64,000 nucleotides of DNA from Rickettsia akari str. Hartford (GCF_000018205.1 NC_009881.1:62001-126000); one strand, 5' to 3'; shown: positions 20,732-31,750, counted from the stretch's first letter. Program-made: numbers and translations. Notes: generated by a model not told the origin, from the letters alone.

Positions 20732-22448
20732 TAAATTAAAACAAGATATAATTGCGGCAAGCAGGCAATTATATAATAATCAAGAAATAGCAAATAATGC
20801 TACTATTGAAACTCCAAAAGATAATTTTAACGGCGATTTATCCAGTAATATTGCAATGATTATTGCTGCTAAAGAAAATATTTCGCCTCGGGAAGTTGCT
20901 TTAAAGTTTAAAGAAATCCTTATAACATTACCTTATATTGCAAGTATAGAAATAGCAGGACCCGGCTTTATTAACTTTACTATAAAAGCCGAAACTTGGC
21001 AGATAGCAATTAAAGATATTCTACAGCACGAAGAAAAGTTTTGTGAAATTGATATAGATAAAAGCAGAAATATTAACATCGAGTATGTTTCGGCAAATCC
21101 CACCGGTCCAATGCATATAGGGCATGCTAGGGGTGCGGTATATGGTGATGTGTTAGCTAGAATTTTGCAAAAAGTAGGTTATTTCGTTACAAAAGAATAT
21201 TATGTTAATGATGCAGGTTCGCAAATAAATGATTTAGTTAGTACGGTATTATTACGTTATAGAGAAGCGTTGGGCGAGACAATTACTATCCCTGACGGTT
21301 TGTACCCAGGCGAGTATTTAATTCCGCTTGGGCAAATTTTGGCGGAAGAATACGGTAATAAATTATTAATGATGGATGAAGAGGAAAGATTCAAAATAGT
21401 GAAAAATTTTGCCGTAGAAAAGATGCTTGATTTAAATAGAAAAGATCTAGCAGACCTTGGTATTAAACATGATATATTTTTTTCTGAACAGTCATTGCAT
21501 GATAAATGCGCAATAGAGGAAACGGTGAAATTACTTACCGGTATGGGGCTGATTTATGAAGGAATACTCCCACCTCCTAAAGGGAAAGTTCACGATGAAT
21601 GGGATAACAGAGTTCAAAAGTTATTTAAATCTACTAACTATGGTGATAGTCAGGATCGTCCTATAGAAAAAGCTGACGGAAGTTGGTCTTATTTTGCTTC
21701 CGATCTTGCATATGCTAAGGATAAAATAGATAGGGGAGTGAGCCACCTAATTTATGTACTTGGTGCTGATCATAGCGGGTATGTTAAAAGAATTGAGGCA
21801 ATAGTTAAGGCTCTAGGCAAAGAGCAAGTTAAAGTAGACGTTAAAATCTGTCAATTGGTTAATTTTGTTGAAAACGGTGTGCCGGTTAAAATGTCAAAAC
21901 GTCTTGGAAGCTTTGCTAGTGTACAAGACGTAAATCATGAGGTAGGGAAAGATATCATAAGATTTATGATGTTAACAAGGCAAAATGATAAGCCTCTTGA
22001 TTTTGATTTAGTAAAAGTGAAAGAACAATCAAGAGAAAATCCCATTTTTTATGTACAATATGCACATGTAAGAACAATATCAATTTTATCAAAAGCTAGA
22101 GAATTAATGCCTGAATCTTATAATAACTTTGAAGCCTGCAAGTATGATTTATCTTTATTATCCTCAGAAGAAGAAATTGCGATCATAAAACTTTTAGCTA
22201 GTTGGACAAAAACATTAGAAACATCTGCAAAATATTTTGAACCGCACCGCATTGCATTTTATTTAATAAATTTAGCTTCAAAATTTCATTCTATGTGGAA
22301 TTTTGGTAAAGAACATAGCGACTATAGATTTATAATTGAGAGCAATAAAGAATTAACTACTGCTCGTCTTGCTCTTGCAACTGCAATACAGAAAGTTATA
22401 GCTAGTGGTCTTGAAGTGATAGGTGTAGAACCTATGGATAGGATGTAA
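20718..22448 (+). CDS. argS: Arginyl-tRNA synthetase
   Basis: Charges tRNA-Arg. The N-terminal recognition domain (about 1-110) is followed by the class I catalytic core with the HIGH motif in [16 protein letters not shown] near residue 137. The KMSKS-equivalent is KMSKRLGSF (about 394). The C-terminal helix-rich anticodon domain ends with [12 protein letters not shown], close to the usual ending (GVxxPxRM). 576 residues is full length. The start overlaps the end of dgt by 14 bp. Confidence 0.98.
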   Translation: MNIFNKLKQDIIAASRQLYNNQEIANNATIETPKDNFNGDLSSNIAMIIAAKENISPREVALKFKEILITLPYIASIEIAGPGFINFTIKAETWQIAIKDILQHEEKFCEIDIDKSRNINIEYVSANPTGPMHIGHARGAVYGDVLARILQKVGYFVTKEYYVNDAGSQINDLVSTVLLRYREALGETITIPDGLYPGEYLIPLGQILAEEYGNKLLMMDEEERFKIVKNFAVEKMLDLNRKDLADLGIKHDIFFSEQSLHDKCAIEETVKLLTGMGLIYEGILPPPKGKVHDEWDNRVQKLFKSTNYGDSQDRPIEKADGSWSYFASDLAYAKDKIDRGVSHLIYVLGADHSGYVKRIEAIVKALGKEQVKVDVKICQLVNFVENGVPVKMSKRLGSFASVQDVNHEVGKDIIRFMMLTRQNDKPLDFDLVKVKEQSRENPIFYVQYAHVRTISILSKARELMPESYNNFEACKYDLSLLSSEEEIAIIKLLASWTKTLETSAKYFEPHRIAFYLINLASKFHSMWNFGKEHSDYRFIIESNKELTTARLALATAIQKVIASGLEVIGVEPMDRM

Positions 22449-22464
22449 TATGAGGCAACTAATC

Positions 22465-22572
22465 CTGTCATCCAGTGGCTTGAGCATGTGATCCAGCATA
22501 AAGCGAGATAAATCAAGCTTTTTGTATTCGTATTTTTTTACTGGACCCCGTGGTCAAGGTACTGGGTGACAG
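22465..22572. repeat. Rickettsia palindromic element, 'CCGTGG' type
   Basis: CTGTCATCCAGTGGCTTGAGC at the left, CCCCGTGGTCAAGG and GGGTGACAG at the right. It sits between argS and the SPOR-domain gene, ending 22 bp before that gene's ATG, so it supplies the upstream leader of the next gene. Confidence 0.75.
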
Positions 22573-22594
22573 TGGTGAAACTGAGCCATACAAT

Positions 22595-23269
22595 ATGATC
22601 AATAATGTTTTTGTTAAAATATGTCTAGTATGCTTGATATGTATATCAGGTGTTTATTTTAGTTATCAATATTATCAGAATAGTAAGCCGGTAATTACTA
22701 TTTATCCTGATGAGCTGCCTACAAAAATAAGACCATCTATAATAGAAAATAACCAAATAGCAGCAGTACATAGTACGATATATGAAAATCTTATTGCTAA
22801 AGATACAAATATTCAAACCGTAATATTGCTTCCTGACCCTGAGAAACCTATGAGTATAGATTCTCGTAATCAAAGTCAAAGTGATGAATCTTTTGATGAA
22901 ATATCCAACCTTATTGCATTAATAGAGCCAAGTAATAATGCCAAAAATGAAACTGATTTAAATATAATAAAGCTTGAAAATGGAAGTAAGAATAAGGTTA
23001 GTAATGCTAAAAATTGTAAAAATAATGAAAGTTATAAAGTACAACTAGGTTCAGTAAAATCTGAAGCAGAAGCAATGCAAGAAGGGGAAAGAATAAAAAA
23101 GAAATTCCCAAAAATTTTTAAAAATGTTGTGATCACAACCAAAAAAGTTAAATATGACGACGGAAAATTTTTCTATTTAATCTTAGCCGGTGATTATGGT
23201 AGTCTTAGTCAAGCTAAAGCGGTTTGTAAAAAACTAGCATATAATAAGCAGAGTTGTGTGTTGAAATAA
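22595..23269 (+). CDS. SPOR-domain membrane protein
   Basis: Probable envelope or cell-division protein. The 224 residues have a single membrane anchor (about 5-24), a long polar linker (about 30-140) and a C-terminal SPOR domain (about 148-224; [21 protein letters not shown] and [21 protein letters not shown]). SPOR domains bind glycan strands stripped of side peptides at the septum. The start was set at ATG 22595 because a longer frame from 22550 would run through the palindromic repeat. The linker is unlike any family I know. Confidence 0.8.
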   Translation: MINNVFVKICLVCLICISGVYFSYQYYQNSKPVITIYPDELPTKIRPSIIENNQIAAVHSTIYENLIAKDTNIQTVILLPDPEKPMSIDSRNQSQSDESFDEISNLIALIEPSNNAKNETDLNIIKLENGSKNKVSNAKNCKNNESYKVQLGSVKSEAEAMQEGERIKKKFPKIFKNVVITTKKVKYDDGKFFYLILAGDYGSLSQAKAVCKKLAYNKQSCVLK

Positions 23270-23286
23270 TATAATTGGAATAATTT

Positions 23287-23445
23287 ATGATAGAAGATTT
23301 TGATGAAATGACAATTGAGGAAGATGTAGCATTTTCAACACTTGCAGATAAAAGATTGAAAGAAACTAAATATTGGATAAAACATGAAGATGCTTGGGAT
23401 ATTTCTGGCATTGTTAGTGAGCGTTGTTGCGTGGATACACAGTAA
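23287..23445 (+). CDS. Possible 52-residue protein with repeat-encoded end
   Basis: Frame MIEDFDEMTIEEDVAFSTLA continues into an acidic and then more basic stretch (KRLKETKYWIKHEDAWD) and ends RCCVDTQ. The last seven codons (cgttgttgcgtggatacacag) match the flank typical of palindromic repeats, so the original C-terminus was probably replaced or cut off. Start 17 bp after the SPOR gene, with no strong ribosome site. No family is recognised. It may be a truncated relic. Confidence 0.4.
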   Translation: MIEDFDEMTIEEDVAFSTLADKRLKETKYWIKHEDAWDISGIVSERCCVDTQ

Positions 23446-23563
23446 TCATTGAGAGGAGCGAAGCGATGTATCAATCGAGAGAATAATTAAACAAATTCTG
23501 TAAATCAGAATTTTTTACTGGATTGCTTCGTCGAATTACTACGTAATTCTTCTCGCAATGATG
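23446..23563. repeat. Rickettsia palindromic element, 'GCGAGGAG' type
   Basis: Left arm TCATTGAGAGGAGCGAAGCGA, right arm GATTGCTTCGTCG and CTCGCAATGATGA. This third repeat family recurs near 38.5 and 52.3 kb. Confidence 0.75.
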
Positions 23564-23585
23564 ATAAATAAAAATTAAATAACTT

Positions 23586-25799
23586 ATGAAAGAAGCTAAA
23601 ATAGAAAATATTGACTTTGGTAATGCATTATCGGAGCGTTATCTTGCTTACGCGTTGTCAACGATTATGTCACGTTCGCTTCCTGACGTACGCGATGGAC
23701 TTAAGCCTGTACATCGTAGGTTATTATACGCAATGCTACAGCTAAAGCTTGAGCCGAATTCCGGCTATAAGAAATGTGCAAGGGTGGTTGGTGACGTAAT
23801 AGGTAAATACCACCCGCACGGTGATGTGGCAGTGTATGATACTTTGGTACGCCTTGCTCAGCATTTTTCGTTACGTTATCCTTTGATTGACGGGCAGGGT
23901 AATTTCGGCTCTATCGACGGTGATAATGCAGCAGCTATGCGTTATACCGAATCACGTATGACGGAAATATGTACTTTATTAATGGTAGACATTGATAAAG
24001 ATACGGTAGATTTTCGCCCTACTTATGATGATTCCGATTTAGAACCGATAATAATGCCGGCAAGTTTTCCGAATTTACTAGCTAACGGTTCTGAAGGGAT
24101 AGCAGTCGGTATGGCAACCAATATACCGCCGCACAATTTACATGAGCTTTGTGATGCTCTAATACATTTAATCGACCACCCGAACGCTGAAATTAATGAT
24201 ATAATGAACTTTATCAAAGGTCCTGATTTTCCAACAGGCGGTATAATTATTGATAAAGCTGAAGTTATTAATGCTGCATATAATACCGGACGCGGTAGTT
24301 TTAGAGTGAGAAGTAGATGGGAAAAAGAGGCGTTAAGTTACGGTACATATCAGATAGTCGTAACCGAAATACCTTATCAGGTTCAGAAATCAAAACTTAT
24401 AGAACAAGTAGCCATATTACTAAAGGATAAAAAAATCCCGCTTGTTAGCAATATTAGAGATGAATCAACCGACATTATAAGGTTGGTTATAGAGCCAAGA
24501 GACCGGAGTTGTGATCCGCAGATAGTTATGGAGTCTTTATTTAAGCTAACTAATTTAGAAAGCCGCATTCAGCTAAATATGAATGTGATTGGCAGTAATA
24601 ACGTGCCTAGAGTAATGAATATTTTAGAGGTTTTACAAGAGTTTTTAGCTCATAGACAAAATATTGTTACTCGCAGGTCAACTTATCTTGTGAATAAAAT
24701 CAAGCATCGTTTAGAAATTCTAGCAGGGCTTAGAATAGCTTATCTAAATCTTGATGAGATAATTAAAATTATTCGTGAAGAGGATGAGCCGAAAGCGATA
24801 ATGATGGAGCGGTTTAAACTAACCGAAATACAGGTAGAAGCAATATTAAATACTCGTCTTCGTTCGCTACGCAAGCTTGAAGAGCATGAAATTATTAATG
24901 AGCATAGTAATTTGCAGAAGCAGCAAGCTATATTAGAAGAGATTTTAAATAATCCTAAAGAGCTATGGAAAATAGTTAAAAAAGAAATCAAAGCAGTACA
25001 AATGCAATTTGGATTAAATACCGTAATAGGAGATAGACGTACAAGCTTTGAAGAAGTAACGCTTACGAATCAAGTAGTTGATATAACAGCGTTTGTTACT
25101 AAAGAGCCGATTACTATTATCTGCTCAAAAATGGGGTGGGTGCGTTCACTAAAAGGTCATAACACCGATTTATCGAATATTAAATACAAAGAAGGTGATG
25201 CAGAGAAGTTTATTTTAGAAGCTTATACAACTGATAAAATATTAATAGTTAGTTCGGAAGGTAGGTTTTTTACTTTGCTTGCCGATAATATTCCCAAAGG
25301 TAAAGGAACCGGCGAATCTATAAAGCTGCTTGTGGATATAGGTAATAACGATATTACTAATATTTTAGTCCATAAACCTGATCAGCTTTTATTACTCGCA
25401 AGTAGTGTAGGGAAGGGGTTTTTAGTTAATTCAAACGAAGTAATAGCTCAAACAAAAACAGGGAAGCAGGTTATGAATGTACCGGATGGTCATGCATGTA
25501 TAGCTTGTTTACATGTAGCGGGTGATGCCGTTGCCTGTATCGGTGAGAGCCGTAAATTATTGGTATTTAATGTAGATGAAATACCGGAAATGAAAAAGGG
25601 GCAAGGCGTAACGCTGCAAAAATTTAAGAATGCAAAGTTACTTGATATTAAAATATTTAATAAAGAAGATGGCTTATGTTGGAACAACAATGGAAAAGTA
25701 AAACTTGAGAAAAATATCATTGCATTTTTAGGACAAAGAGGTAGTACTGGTAAATTACCGCCTATGGGTTTTCCCAAAAATAATAGATTTTCATCATAA
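23586..25799 (+). CDS. parC: DNA topoisomerase IV subunit A
   Basis: Decatenates sister chromosomes with ParE (not in this window). The catalytic tyrosine is Y120 in [11 protein letters not shown]. The N-terminal 5Y-CAP domain (about 20-190), the tower and coiled-coil (about 220-480) and a short C-terminal beta-pinwheel (about 495-730) are present. 737 residues is the alphaproteobacterial size. In the quinolone-resistance region [13 protein letters not shown] the position equal to E. coli Ser80 is Val (V81), with Asp at the position equal to Glu84 (D85). It could also be read as GyrA-like, but the length and short C-terminal domain favour ParC. Confidence 0.93.
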   Translation: MKEAKIENIDFGNALSERYLAYALSTIMSRSLPDVRDGLKPVHRRLLYAMLQLKLEPNSGYKKCARVVGDVIGKYHPHGDVAVYDTLVRLAQHFSLRYPLIDGQGNFGSIDGDNAAAMRYTESRMTEICTLLMVDIDKDTVDFRPTYDDSDLEPIIMPASFPNLLANGSEGIAVGMATNIPPHNLHELCDALIHLIDHPNAEINDIMNFIKGPDFPTGGIIIDKAEVINAAYNTGRGSFRVRSRWEKEALSYGTYQIVVTEIPYQVQKSKLIEQVAILLKDKKIPLVSNIRDESTDIIRLVIEPRDRSCDPQIVMESLFKLTNLESRIQLNMNVIGSNNVPRVMNILEVLQEFLAHRQNIVTRRSTYLVNKIKHRLEILAGLRIAYLNLDEIIKIIREEDEPKAIMMERFKLTEIQVEAILNTRLRSLRKLEEHEIINEHSNLQKQQAILEEILNNPKELWKIVKKEIKAVQMQFGLNTVIGDRRTSFEEVTLTNQVVDITAFVTKEPITIICSKMGWVRSLKGHNTDLSNIKYKEGDAEKFILEAYTTDKILIVSSEGRFFTLLADNIPKGKGTGESIKLLVDIGNNDITNILVHKPDQLLLLASSVGKGFLVNSNEVIAQTKTGKQVMNVPDGHACIACLHVAGDAVACIGESRKLLVFNVDEIPEMKKGQGVTLQKFKNAKLLDIKIFNKEDGLCWNNNGKVKLEKNIIAFLGQRGSTGKLPPMGFPKNNRFSS

Positions 25800-25928
25800 T
25801 TATAATATAGATTGAGTGTATACAAAAAAATAGCATATTTTATATTGTGTGATACAAGCGACTTATCTATAAATTCGCTTGTATCGTTCTATTATTAAAA
25901 ATTTTTAAATGCATCTTATCTATTTAAA

Positions 25929-26617
25929 TTAGTAGATGTTACTATCTCCTACTCCTATAATATCAACCTGATTATCCTGATGACTTTCCTCTAACTGATA
26001 ATATGTCAAATCTTCATTATTATTACCGAAAAGGTTATAAACACCAGTTAATAGCTTATTACTATCTTTAACAAATTGCATTATAGTAAAATAATCCTCT
26101 CTCATTATATCTATTAAAGATTTTCAGATAGCGGTAGCAGCAGCCATAAGTGCCGGTACCTTTTTATTGCATCAAATTTACTTATAACATGGTTGGTCTT
26201 GAAATTTTTTTTGGTAAAACCTATACTCATTAAATTATGGATTGTAGTAATATATTTATCTATAATATTACTTATTTCCATCATGTTGTTAAATACGTTT
26301 AATATAGGAGAGAAAAAATTTTCACGGTCTTCTGACGCTGGTTTTTCTATGTTCTGAGTTACATCTATCTTTTATCTTGAGAGAATTATCCTGTTTCACA
26401 TTAAAAAACTTCAATGATGCCTTAAAATCCACGTCTTTTGTATAGACTTTCTGAATATTTAAAGCATGTAATATTGTAAATATTTTTTTAAGTTGGAACT
26501 AGAAATAAAATTATATGCATTTTTAAATAATAATTTAGTATCGGTTGCATATCGTGTAACTGCTTTTAATCCATTTACAAAGGAATATCCTGATGTTGTA
26601 AATTGAGCATGATTCAT
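25929..26617 (-). pseudogene. Dead gene of unknown function
   Basis: The minus strand starts MNHAQFTTSGYSFVNGLKAV at 26617 and stops after 53 codons. Reading on in shifting frames gives coherent pieces: VYTKDVDFKASLKFFNVKQD, ENFFSPILNVFNNMMEISN, and a last open part ending in QDNQVDIIGVGDSNIY before a stop at 25929-25931. At least three frame changes are needed. No domain is recognised; the C-terminal part is acidic. This accounts for most of the 1.35-kb gap after parC. Nothing clear lies at 26620-26920. Confidence 0.55.
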
Positions 26618-26922
26618 AGTGTTACTCCTGTTTTAAAATAATACAAATCATATATCACATGATTACCATATATTATGGTTGCAACACAATATATGGTAAT
26701 CAGAGAGCGTCAATATCTAAAAATAAAATATATAATTTTATTTAATCAAAAGTCAGTATAACCGGAATTTTTCAAAGTTCACTTGGTACTTTAAAGTACA
26801 AAGCTAAGTATAATTTGACAAGAATTAGAGAGATGTAAGCTAATATGATGGTTTAAAGGTTTAGTAGAAGAGTAGACAAAACTATAAAATTAATGCGCAA
26901 GATACAAGAAAATTTTTACTCT

Positions 26923-27072
26923 ATGTCATTCCCGCATTCGCGGGAATGACATAGAACTGGTTCCGCGAGCCATGCAACAACGCCTAAAAGCTGGAATCCA
27001 GTAAAAGCCAAAAAATCTTGATTTTAAAGATTTTTTAGCTTGGATCCCTGCTTTCTCATGGATGATATAGGA
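26923..27072. repeat. Rickettsia palindromic element with perfect 13-bp hairpin
   Basis: ATGTCATTCCCGC (26923-26935) and GCGGGAATGACAT (26940-26952) form a perfect 13-bp inverted repeat with a 4-base loop: two abutted arms of the 'GGGAATGAC' family. A second half with TGGAATCCAG and TTGGATCCCTGC follows to about 27072. Confidence 0.8.
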
Positions 27073-27149
27073 GAGCTTTTTAAAAATTATCCAATACTAC
27101 ACATAAGATTGCTCTAAGCATTGATTATAGTAGTAATGGGAATTAATAA

Positions 27150-28469
27150 TCAAAACTTAAGCTTTGTACCTATAAGACCAACAGTACCTCGTGTTGTTTT
27201 AATAGGTGCTTCAGGGTAATATACAGGTTTACCTTTAGCTTGGAAATGAGAAATTTCAGCATATGGTAATAAACCAGGCATAATCTTATATTCAGTAGCG
27301 AGGCTCACAGCATCGACGGTGTTTTTATATCTTGAAGTTTTAATATATTCTAGACTTGTCTTTATAGGTCCTTGTCCATAAGCAACTGCGCCATTGTAAT
27401 AATAGGTATCACGACCGACTTTATAATATTCCTTAGCGGTTAAGCTTCTACCTAAATTACCGTAAGAAGCCCCACAAGAGAAATTACCATAAGTAAATAC
27501 AGCTCCAAGATTATATGCTTTTAAATTAGAAAGCTTATAGGTATTTAATACTTCTATTACCTTAGTGTCTTCCATTTTAGCATGAACAAGACGACGAGCA
27601 GGTTTACCATACTCTCCGGTAACAGATAATTTCAAGTCTGCATCTTCGCTAATTTCATGTTCATAAGTTAAGCCGGCAGAAAAAGCATCTCTAATATTCT
27701 GATTTATAGCCATAGTCTCGCCATTTCCTAAGGAAACCGTCTTTATTCCGGTTCTAGCAACACTAACCCCGTTTCTTCCTGAGCCTTCAAGAGTTAAATT
27801 ATTTATATTTTTGTTACCGCCCGTATTAGCAGTATCGGGAGTATAAGAGATACCAGCCTGGAAGCCTTTCATTTTAGGTGTGAAAAAATTGAGTCTTCTA
27901 GCTTTTTCAGTTTTTTCATTGATTTGATTAAAAGAGTTCGAGTATGATTCAAGATAAAAGCTAGCACTAGTATCGAAATCTGGTTTTAAACCGTGAAACC
28001 TCATATATTGCCCATCAAGTAGAGCATATCTATACCATCCTCCGGTACCTGCGGTTACTTGAGAGCCTGTAATACGTAATTTAGAACTTGCATCGACAGG
28101 AGAACCTAATTCTACTTTACCGTAACTAGTTTTAATAAAGATATGTGATCCGTTATAACTTGCAGAGGTTTTTACTTTTGTAGTAGGCTGAAGCACTATT
28201 TTAGCACCTACTATTACATCATTGATAGTTTTAGAAACAGTTGCCGCAAACGCTCCTTCCGTGTAAAACCCTAACGTTTTCCTGTTATCAGTTACATTTT
28301 TATCAAATAAAATTAAATGATTCTGTTTAATATAACCGCTTTCAAATAAATAAAATCCTTCTAATTTTATTTCAGTATCAGAATTAGAAATAACAGGTGT
28401 CGAATTTTCTTCGGCAAGAGTAGCCGATGCAAAGCAAATAATACTTGCAGCTAATAATAATTTTTTCAT
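27150..28469 (-). CDS. Outer-membrane porin
   Basis: Beta-barrel porin that lets small hydrophilic solutes cross the outer membrane. The 439 residues begin with a signal peptide (about 1-19, ending ATLAEE). A barrel of alternating strands follows, with porin-like stretches (FIKTSYGKVELGSPVDAS resembles the L3/GSV porin motif). It ends in a terminal phenylalanine (GTKLKF), the Omp85 recognition signature. The gene stands alone on the minus strand, diverging from dcd. Alphaproteobacterial porin family is likely; solute specificity is not known. Confidence 0.88.
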   Translation of the reverse strand: MKKLLLAASIICFASATLAEENSTPVISNSDTEIKLEGFYLFESGYIKQNHLILFDKNVTDNRKTLGFYTEGAFAATVSKTINDVIVGAKIVLQPTTKVKTSASYNGSHIFIKTSYGKVELGSPVDASSKLRITGSQVTAGTGGWYRYALLDGQYMRFHGLKPDFDTSASFYLESYSNSFNQINEKTEKARRLNFFTPKMKGFQAGISYTPDTANTGGNKNINNLTLEGSGRNGVSVARTGIKTVSLGNGETMAINQNIRDAFSAGLTYEHEISEDADLKLSVTGEYGKPARRLVHAKMEDTKVIEVLNTYKLSNLKAYNLGAVFTYGNFSCGASYGNLGRSLTAKEYYKVGRDTYYYNGAVAYGQGPIKTSLEYIKTSRYKNTVDAVSLATEYKIMPGLLPYAEISHFQAKGKPVYYPEAPIKTTRGTVGLIGTKLKF

Positions 28470-28606
28470 CTTTAATAAAGTCCCTATAAACTTAAATAAT
28501 CAAATTTACTATACAAAATAAATTTTTAGTATTGATATAAATATAAATCAACTACGCTAAAAGATAATAATACTTTTTAGAATTGACAATAAAAAACTAT
28601 TTTAAT

Positions 28607-28635
28607 TTGTAATAATTTAATTTAAAGTATATAAT
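28607..28635 (+). promoter_or_regulatory. Possible promoter upstream of dcd
   Basis: TTGTAA (28607-28612), 17-bp spacer, TATAAT (28630-28635), about 120 bp before the dcd ATG. The region is very AT-rich, so chance matches are common. Confidence 0.35.
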
Positions 28636-28753
28636 GTTGTATTATTATCACTATCTCAAGTAGTCCTAGACTTATAGTGTAAAAGAAAAATTTTGTATTA
28701 TAAATGATTATGAGTTATAATCGTTGGTTTATTAATTAAATTAAGTTTTGATT

Positions 28754-29320
28754 ATGGCTATAATGTCAGATAAGTGGATAAAGGAAGCTGTTATAAATCA
28801 AAGTATGATAAGTCCCTTTGCGGAAAAGCAGGTAAGAGTTCATAATAAAGAAAAAATTATTTCTTACGGTTTATCTTCTTACGGTTATGATGCTAGAGTA
28901 TCTAATGAATTCAAAATATTCACCAATATAAATTCTACTACGGTTGATCCAAAAAATTTCAGTGAATATAATTTGGTTGATAGAGAAGTAGATGTGTGTA
29001 TTATTCCACCTAATAGTTTTGCTCTTGGCCGAACTATAGAATATTTTAAAATACCGCGTGATGTATTAGTTATTTGTGTCGGCAAGTCCACTTATGCAAG
29101 ATGCGGTATAATAGTAAATGTGACTCCGTTAGAACCGGAGTGGGAAGGACATGTAACTTTAGAGTTTTCTAATACTACTCCATTACCTGCCAAAATATAT
29201 GCAAATGAAGGAGCTTGTCAGTTTTTATTTTTAAAGAGTGATCAAATTTGTGATACTTCATATGCCGATCGTCAAGGAAAATATATGAAGCAGGTAGGCG
29301 TAACTTTACCGTTAACCTAA
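28754..29320 (+). CDS. dcd: dCTP deaminase
   Basis: Deaminates dCTP to dUTP, the precursor for dTMP. The trimeric dUTPase-like fold is visible: [20 protein letters not shown] includes the catalytic region with the Glu of EPEWEGHV, and GACQFLFLK precedes the C-terminal lid. 188 residues from ATG 28754 matches the Rickettsia enzyme; a TTG at 28748 would add two residues. With dgt at 19.6 kb it is the second dNTP-pool enzyme in the window. Confidence 0.96.
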   Translation: MAIMSDKWIKEAVINQSMISPFAEKQVRVHNKEKIISYGLSSYGYDARVSNEFKIFTNINSTTVDPKNFSEYNLVDREVDVCIIPPNSFALGRTIEYFKIPRDVLVICVGKSTYARCGIIVNVTPLEPEWEGHVTLEFSNTTPLPAKIYANEGACQFLFLKSDQICDTSYADRQGKYMKQVGVTLPLT

Positions 29321-29332
29321 CTTTTTTATGTA

Positions 29333-29494
29333 AGAACCTGTTCACGATCTTGATTTTAAAGCTAATTAAAATCTTTTTAGCCGCAAATTATAAGATTTTT
29401 TTGAAATAAGAATACTGTTCCTACAAAAATCTTATTAATTTTCGCTTAAAAATCTGTTTCATTATCAATCAAAATAAAATCGTGAATAGGCTCT
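29333..29494. repeat. Long palindromic repeat of a fourth type
   Basis: AGAACCTGTTCACGAT at the left is answered by ATCGTGAATAGGCTCT at the right, about 160 bp apart. Internal inverted pieces include AAGATTTTTTTG and CAAAAATCTT. The core (29382-29437) recurs inverted at 44938-45015 between the two sca genes. It separates dcd from secB. Confidence 0.65.
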
Positions 29495-29528
29495 AAAAAA
29501 TTATATTAAATTTTTAATAAGGATTTTT

Positions 29529-29987
29529 ATGAGTACAATAAACACCGATACTAATGAGGCAATGCCGCATATTTCCGTTAACGCACAATATATAAAAGAT
29601 TTATCTCTTGAGAACCCTTCTGCCCCGTCTTCTCTTGCGGCTTTAGATCAACGCCCTCAAATTGATTTATCTCTAGATATAAATATTACTAATTTATCAG
29701 AAGAAAATTTCTATGAAGTAGAGTTAAATATCGAAGCAACTGCAAGAAATGAAAAATATAAATTATTTCATATAGAATTAAAATATGCTGGAGTATTTAA
29801 TTTAATTAATATTGATTCTGAACAACATCCGATTTTATTATCTGTTCATTGTCCGGCAATGATATTTCCATTTGCTAGAAAAATTATATCTAGCTGTACT
29901 CAAGATGCAGGATTCCAGCCTTTAATGATTGATCCTATAGATTTTGGTGCCTTATATCATAAGAAAATGTCAGAGCATCAAAACTAA
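29529..29987 (+). CDS. secB: Protein-export chaperone SecB
   Basis: Keeps precursor proteins unfolded and delivers them to SecA. The 152-residue protein has the family pattern: a beta-rich core from about residue 15 ([19 protein letters not shown]), [20 protein letters not shown] in the middle and the conserved C-terminal part with [14 protein letters not shown] and PLMIDPIDF. Its likely clients include the large autotransporters and porin encoded in this window. It lies after a palindromic repeat, with AAGGA as ribosome site. Confidence 0.97.
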   Translation: MSTINTDTNEAMPHISVNAQYIKDLSLENPSAPSSLAALDQRPQIDLSLDINITNLSEENFYEVELNIEATARNEKYKLFHIELKYAGVFNLINIDSEQHPILLSVHCPAMIFPFARKIISSCTQDAGFQPLMIDPIDFGALYHKKMSEHQN

Positions 29988-30145
29988 GAAAATCATTTAA
30001 TTATTTAATAAATTTCGTTTTCAACGCCATGGTTCTTAGGTCACAGATAGAGTTTAATAGTAAAAATTTTATCAATTTGATTAAATATTCTTTACCGATA
30101 TAATTAATGAATGTATAAAGCACTAGATAAAAAATTATAATTTAG

Positions 30146-30169
30146 TTAACAATGATTAAGTGTAATTAA
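30146..30169 (+). promoter_or_regulatory. Three TTAA motifs at exact 10-bp spacing before ctrA
   Basis: TTAA occurs at 30146, 30156 and 30166, 43-66 bp before the ctrA ATG. CtrA in Caulobacter binds TTAA-N7-TTAA; here the spacer is N6, so the match is imperfect. The phasing on one face of the helix suggests possible autoregulation. AT-rich background makes chance a real alternative. Confidence 0.35.
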
Positions 30170-30211
30170 GTTATAGCACAATATAAAAATTGAATTTTAT
30201 GGAGAAAAATA

Positions 30212-30925
30212 ATGAGAGTTTTGTTAATTGAAGATGAGCTGGAAATGGCTAACTTAATTGAGCTAACTTTAGCTTCAGAAGGTATAGTTTGCGATAAAGC
30301 TTCAGTTGGTGTGGAAGGTTTAAGGATTGGTAAAGTCTGTGGTTATGATCTAGTGATTTTAGACATTATGTTACCGGATATTAATGGTTTTGAGATATTA
30401 TTAAGATTGCGTGCTGCAAAAATAAAAACCCCAATCTTAATTTTATCTAGCTTAACGGATACGGATCAAAAGATTAACGGTTTCTATTCTGGAGCCGATG
30501 ATTATTTAACCAAGCCGTTTGTAAGAGAGGAATTAATTGCTAGAATTAAAGCTATAGTTAGACGTTCGAAAGGTCATGCAGCATCAATATTTATGTTTGA
30601 TAAGGTTAGCGTAAACCTAGATACTAGAACTGTAGAAGTTGACGGCAAAAAAGTACATTTGACGAACAAAGAATATGCTATTTTAGAGCTATTAATACTA
30701 CGAAGAGGAACTATTTTAACTAAAGAAATGTTTTTAAATCACTTATATAGTAGTGTTGACGAACCGGAAATGAAAATTATTGACGTATTTATTTGTAAAC
30801 TTCGTAAAAAGTTAAGTGATGCTGCTGGCGGTAGAGATTATATCGACACAGTATGGGGACGCGGTTATATGCTAAAAGAATATGATGAATTACAACAAAA
30901 AGAAATTTTAGCACAAGGAGCATAA
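30212..30925 (+). CDS. ctrA: Cell-cycle response regulator CtrA
   Basis: OmpR-family transcription factor that controls cell-cycle and replication genes in alphaproteobacteria. The receiver domain (about 1-115) has the phospho-acceptor D51 in VILDIMLPD and the switch lysine in [10 protein letters not shown]. The winged-helix domain (about 125-230) ends [12 protein letters not shown]...WGRGYMLK. The N-terminus MRVLLIEDE is the CtrA signature. 237 residues is normal. The gene is followed 3 bp later by queF. Rickettsia annotations sometimes call it CzcR. A helically phased TTAA array lies upstream. Confidence 0.93.
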   Translation: MRVLLIEDELEMANLIELTLASEGIVCDKASVGVEGLRIGKVCGYDLVILDIMLPDINGFEILLRLRAAKIKTPILILSSLTDTDQKINGFYSGADDYLTKPFVREELIARIKAIVRRSKGHAASIFMFDKVSVNLDTRTVEVDGKKVHLTNKEYAILELLILRRGTILTKEMFLNHLYSSVDEPEMKIIDVFICKLRKKLSDAAGGRDYIDTVWGRGYMLKEYDELQQKEILAQGA

Positions 30926-30928
30926 TTA

Positions 30929-31750
30929 ATGCCTTTATCTACTTCTTTGCTTGGTAAAACAAGTACCTATAAAGATAGTTATGATGCGACTTTATTATTT
31001 AAAATTCCACGTATAAATAATCGAAACGCACTTGGAATAAATAGTAATAATCTTCCGTTTTACGGTGTAGATATTTGGAATACATATGAACTATCTTGTA
31101 TTAATAAGAAAGGTAAGCCATGGGTTGGAGTAGGCACTTTTTATATACCGACGGATTCTGAAAACATAGTAGAATCAAAATCATTTAAACTATATCTAAA
31201 TTCTTTTAATAATTTTGTTGTTGAATCAGTAGAAGAACTAGAAAGAATTATCTTGCAGGATCTAAGTAATGTTACACACGCTAAAGTAACAGGACGCATA
31301 TTTCCTATAAATACAAAAATAGCATTTGGTGTTCCAAGCGGTAAAAATATCGATGCTTTAGATATAGTATGCAATAATTACGGTCCGCCCGATAATAGTT
31401 TAGTTGAGTATGAAGAGGTTTTAGTAGAAGAAGAGATTAATTCTAATTTACTAAAATCAAATTGCTTAGTCACTGGTCAACCTGATTGGGGTTCAATCGT
31501 TATAAAATATAAAGGAAAAAAGTTAAAACATGATTCTTTTCTGAAATATTTAATATCTTTTAGAAATTATCATGAGTTTGCAGAGCAGTGTGCTGAGCGT
31601 ATTTTTACAGATATTAAAAATGCTATAAAGCCTGACTTTCTTTCTCTTTATATAGTATATACTAGGCGCGGAGGAATTGATATTTGTCCCTATCGTTCTA
31701 CCGACAAAAGTTATAGTTTACCTAGCGATAAACGACTTATTAGGCAATAA
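30929..31750 (+). CDS. queF: NADPH-dependent 7-cyano-7-deazaguanine reductase
   Basis: Reduces preQ0 to preQ1 in the queuosine tRNA-modification pathway. The 273-residue bimodular (type II) form resembles E. coli QueF. The QueF motif [12 protein letters not shown] is at 82-93 in the first half. The catalytic Cys179 and Asp186 are in [11 protein letters not shown] in the second half. It starts 3 bp after ctrA; this pairing is seen by position only, and no functional link is known. A queuosine-precursor transporter gene is found at 38.6 kb. Confidence 0.95.
   Translation: MPLSTSLLGKTSTYKDSYDATLLFKIPRINNRNALGINSNNLPFYGVDIWNTYELSCINKKGKPWVGVGTFYIPTDSENIVESKSFKLYLNSFNNFVVESVEELERIILQDLSNVTHAKVTGRIFPINTKIAFGVPSGKNIDALDIVCNNYGPPDNSLVEYEEVLVEEEINSNLLKSNCLVTGQPDWGSIVIKYKGKKLKHDSFLKYLISFRNYHEFAEQCAERIFTDIKNAIKPDFLSLYIVYTRRGGIDICPYRSTDKSYSLPSDKRLIRQ

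Noticed and set aside
22550..22594. Longer start of the SPOR-domain protein
   Set aside because: The extra residues are encoded by palindromic-repeat sequence; ATG 22595 starts directly before the membrane anchor.
23586..25799. GyrA as identity of the type II topoisomerase subunit
   Set aside because: Length of 737 and the short C-terminal domain fit ParC better than GyrA (usually above 800 with a full pinwheel).
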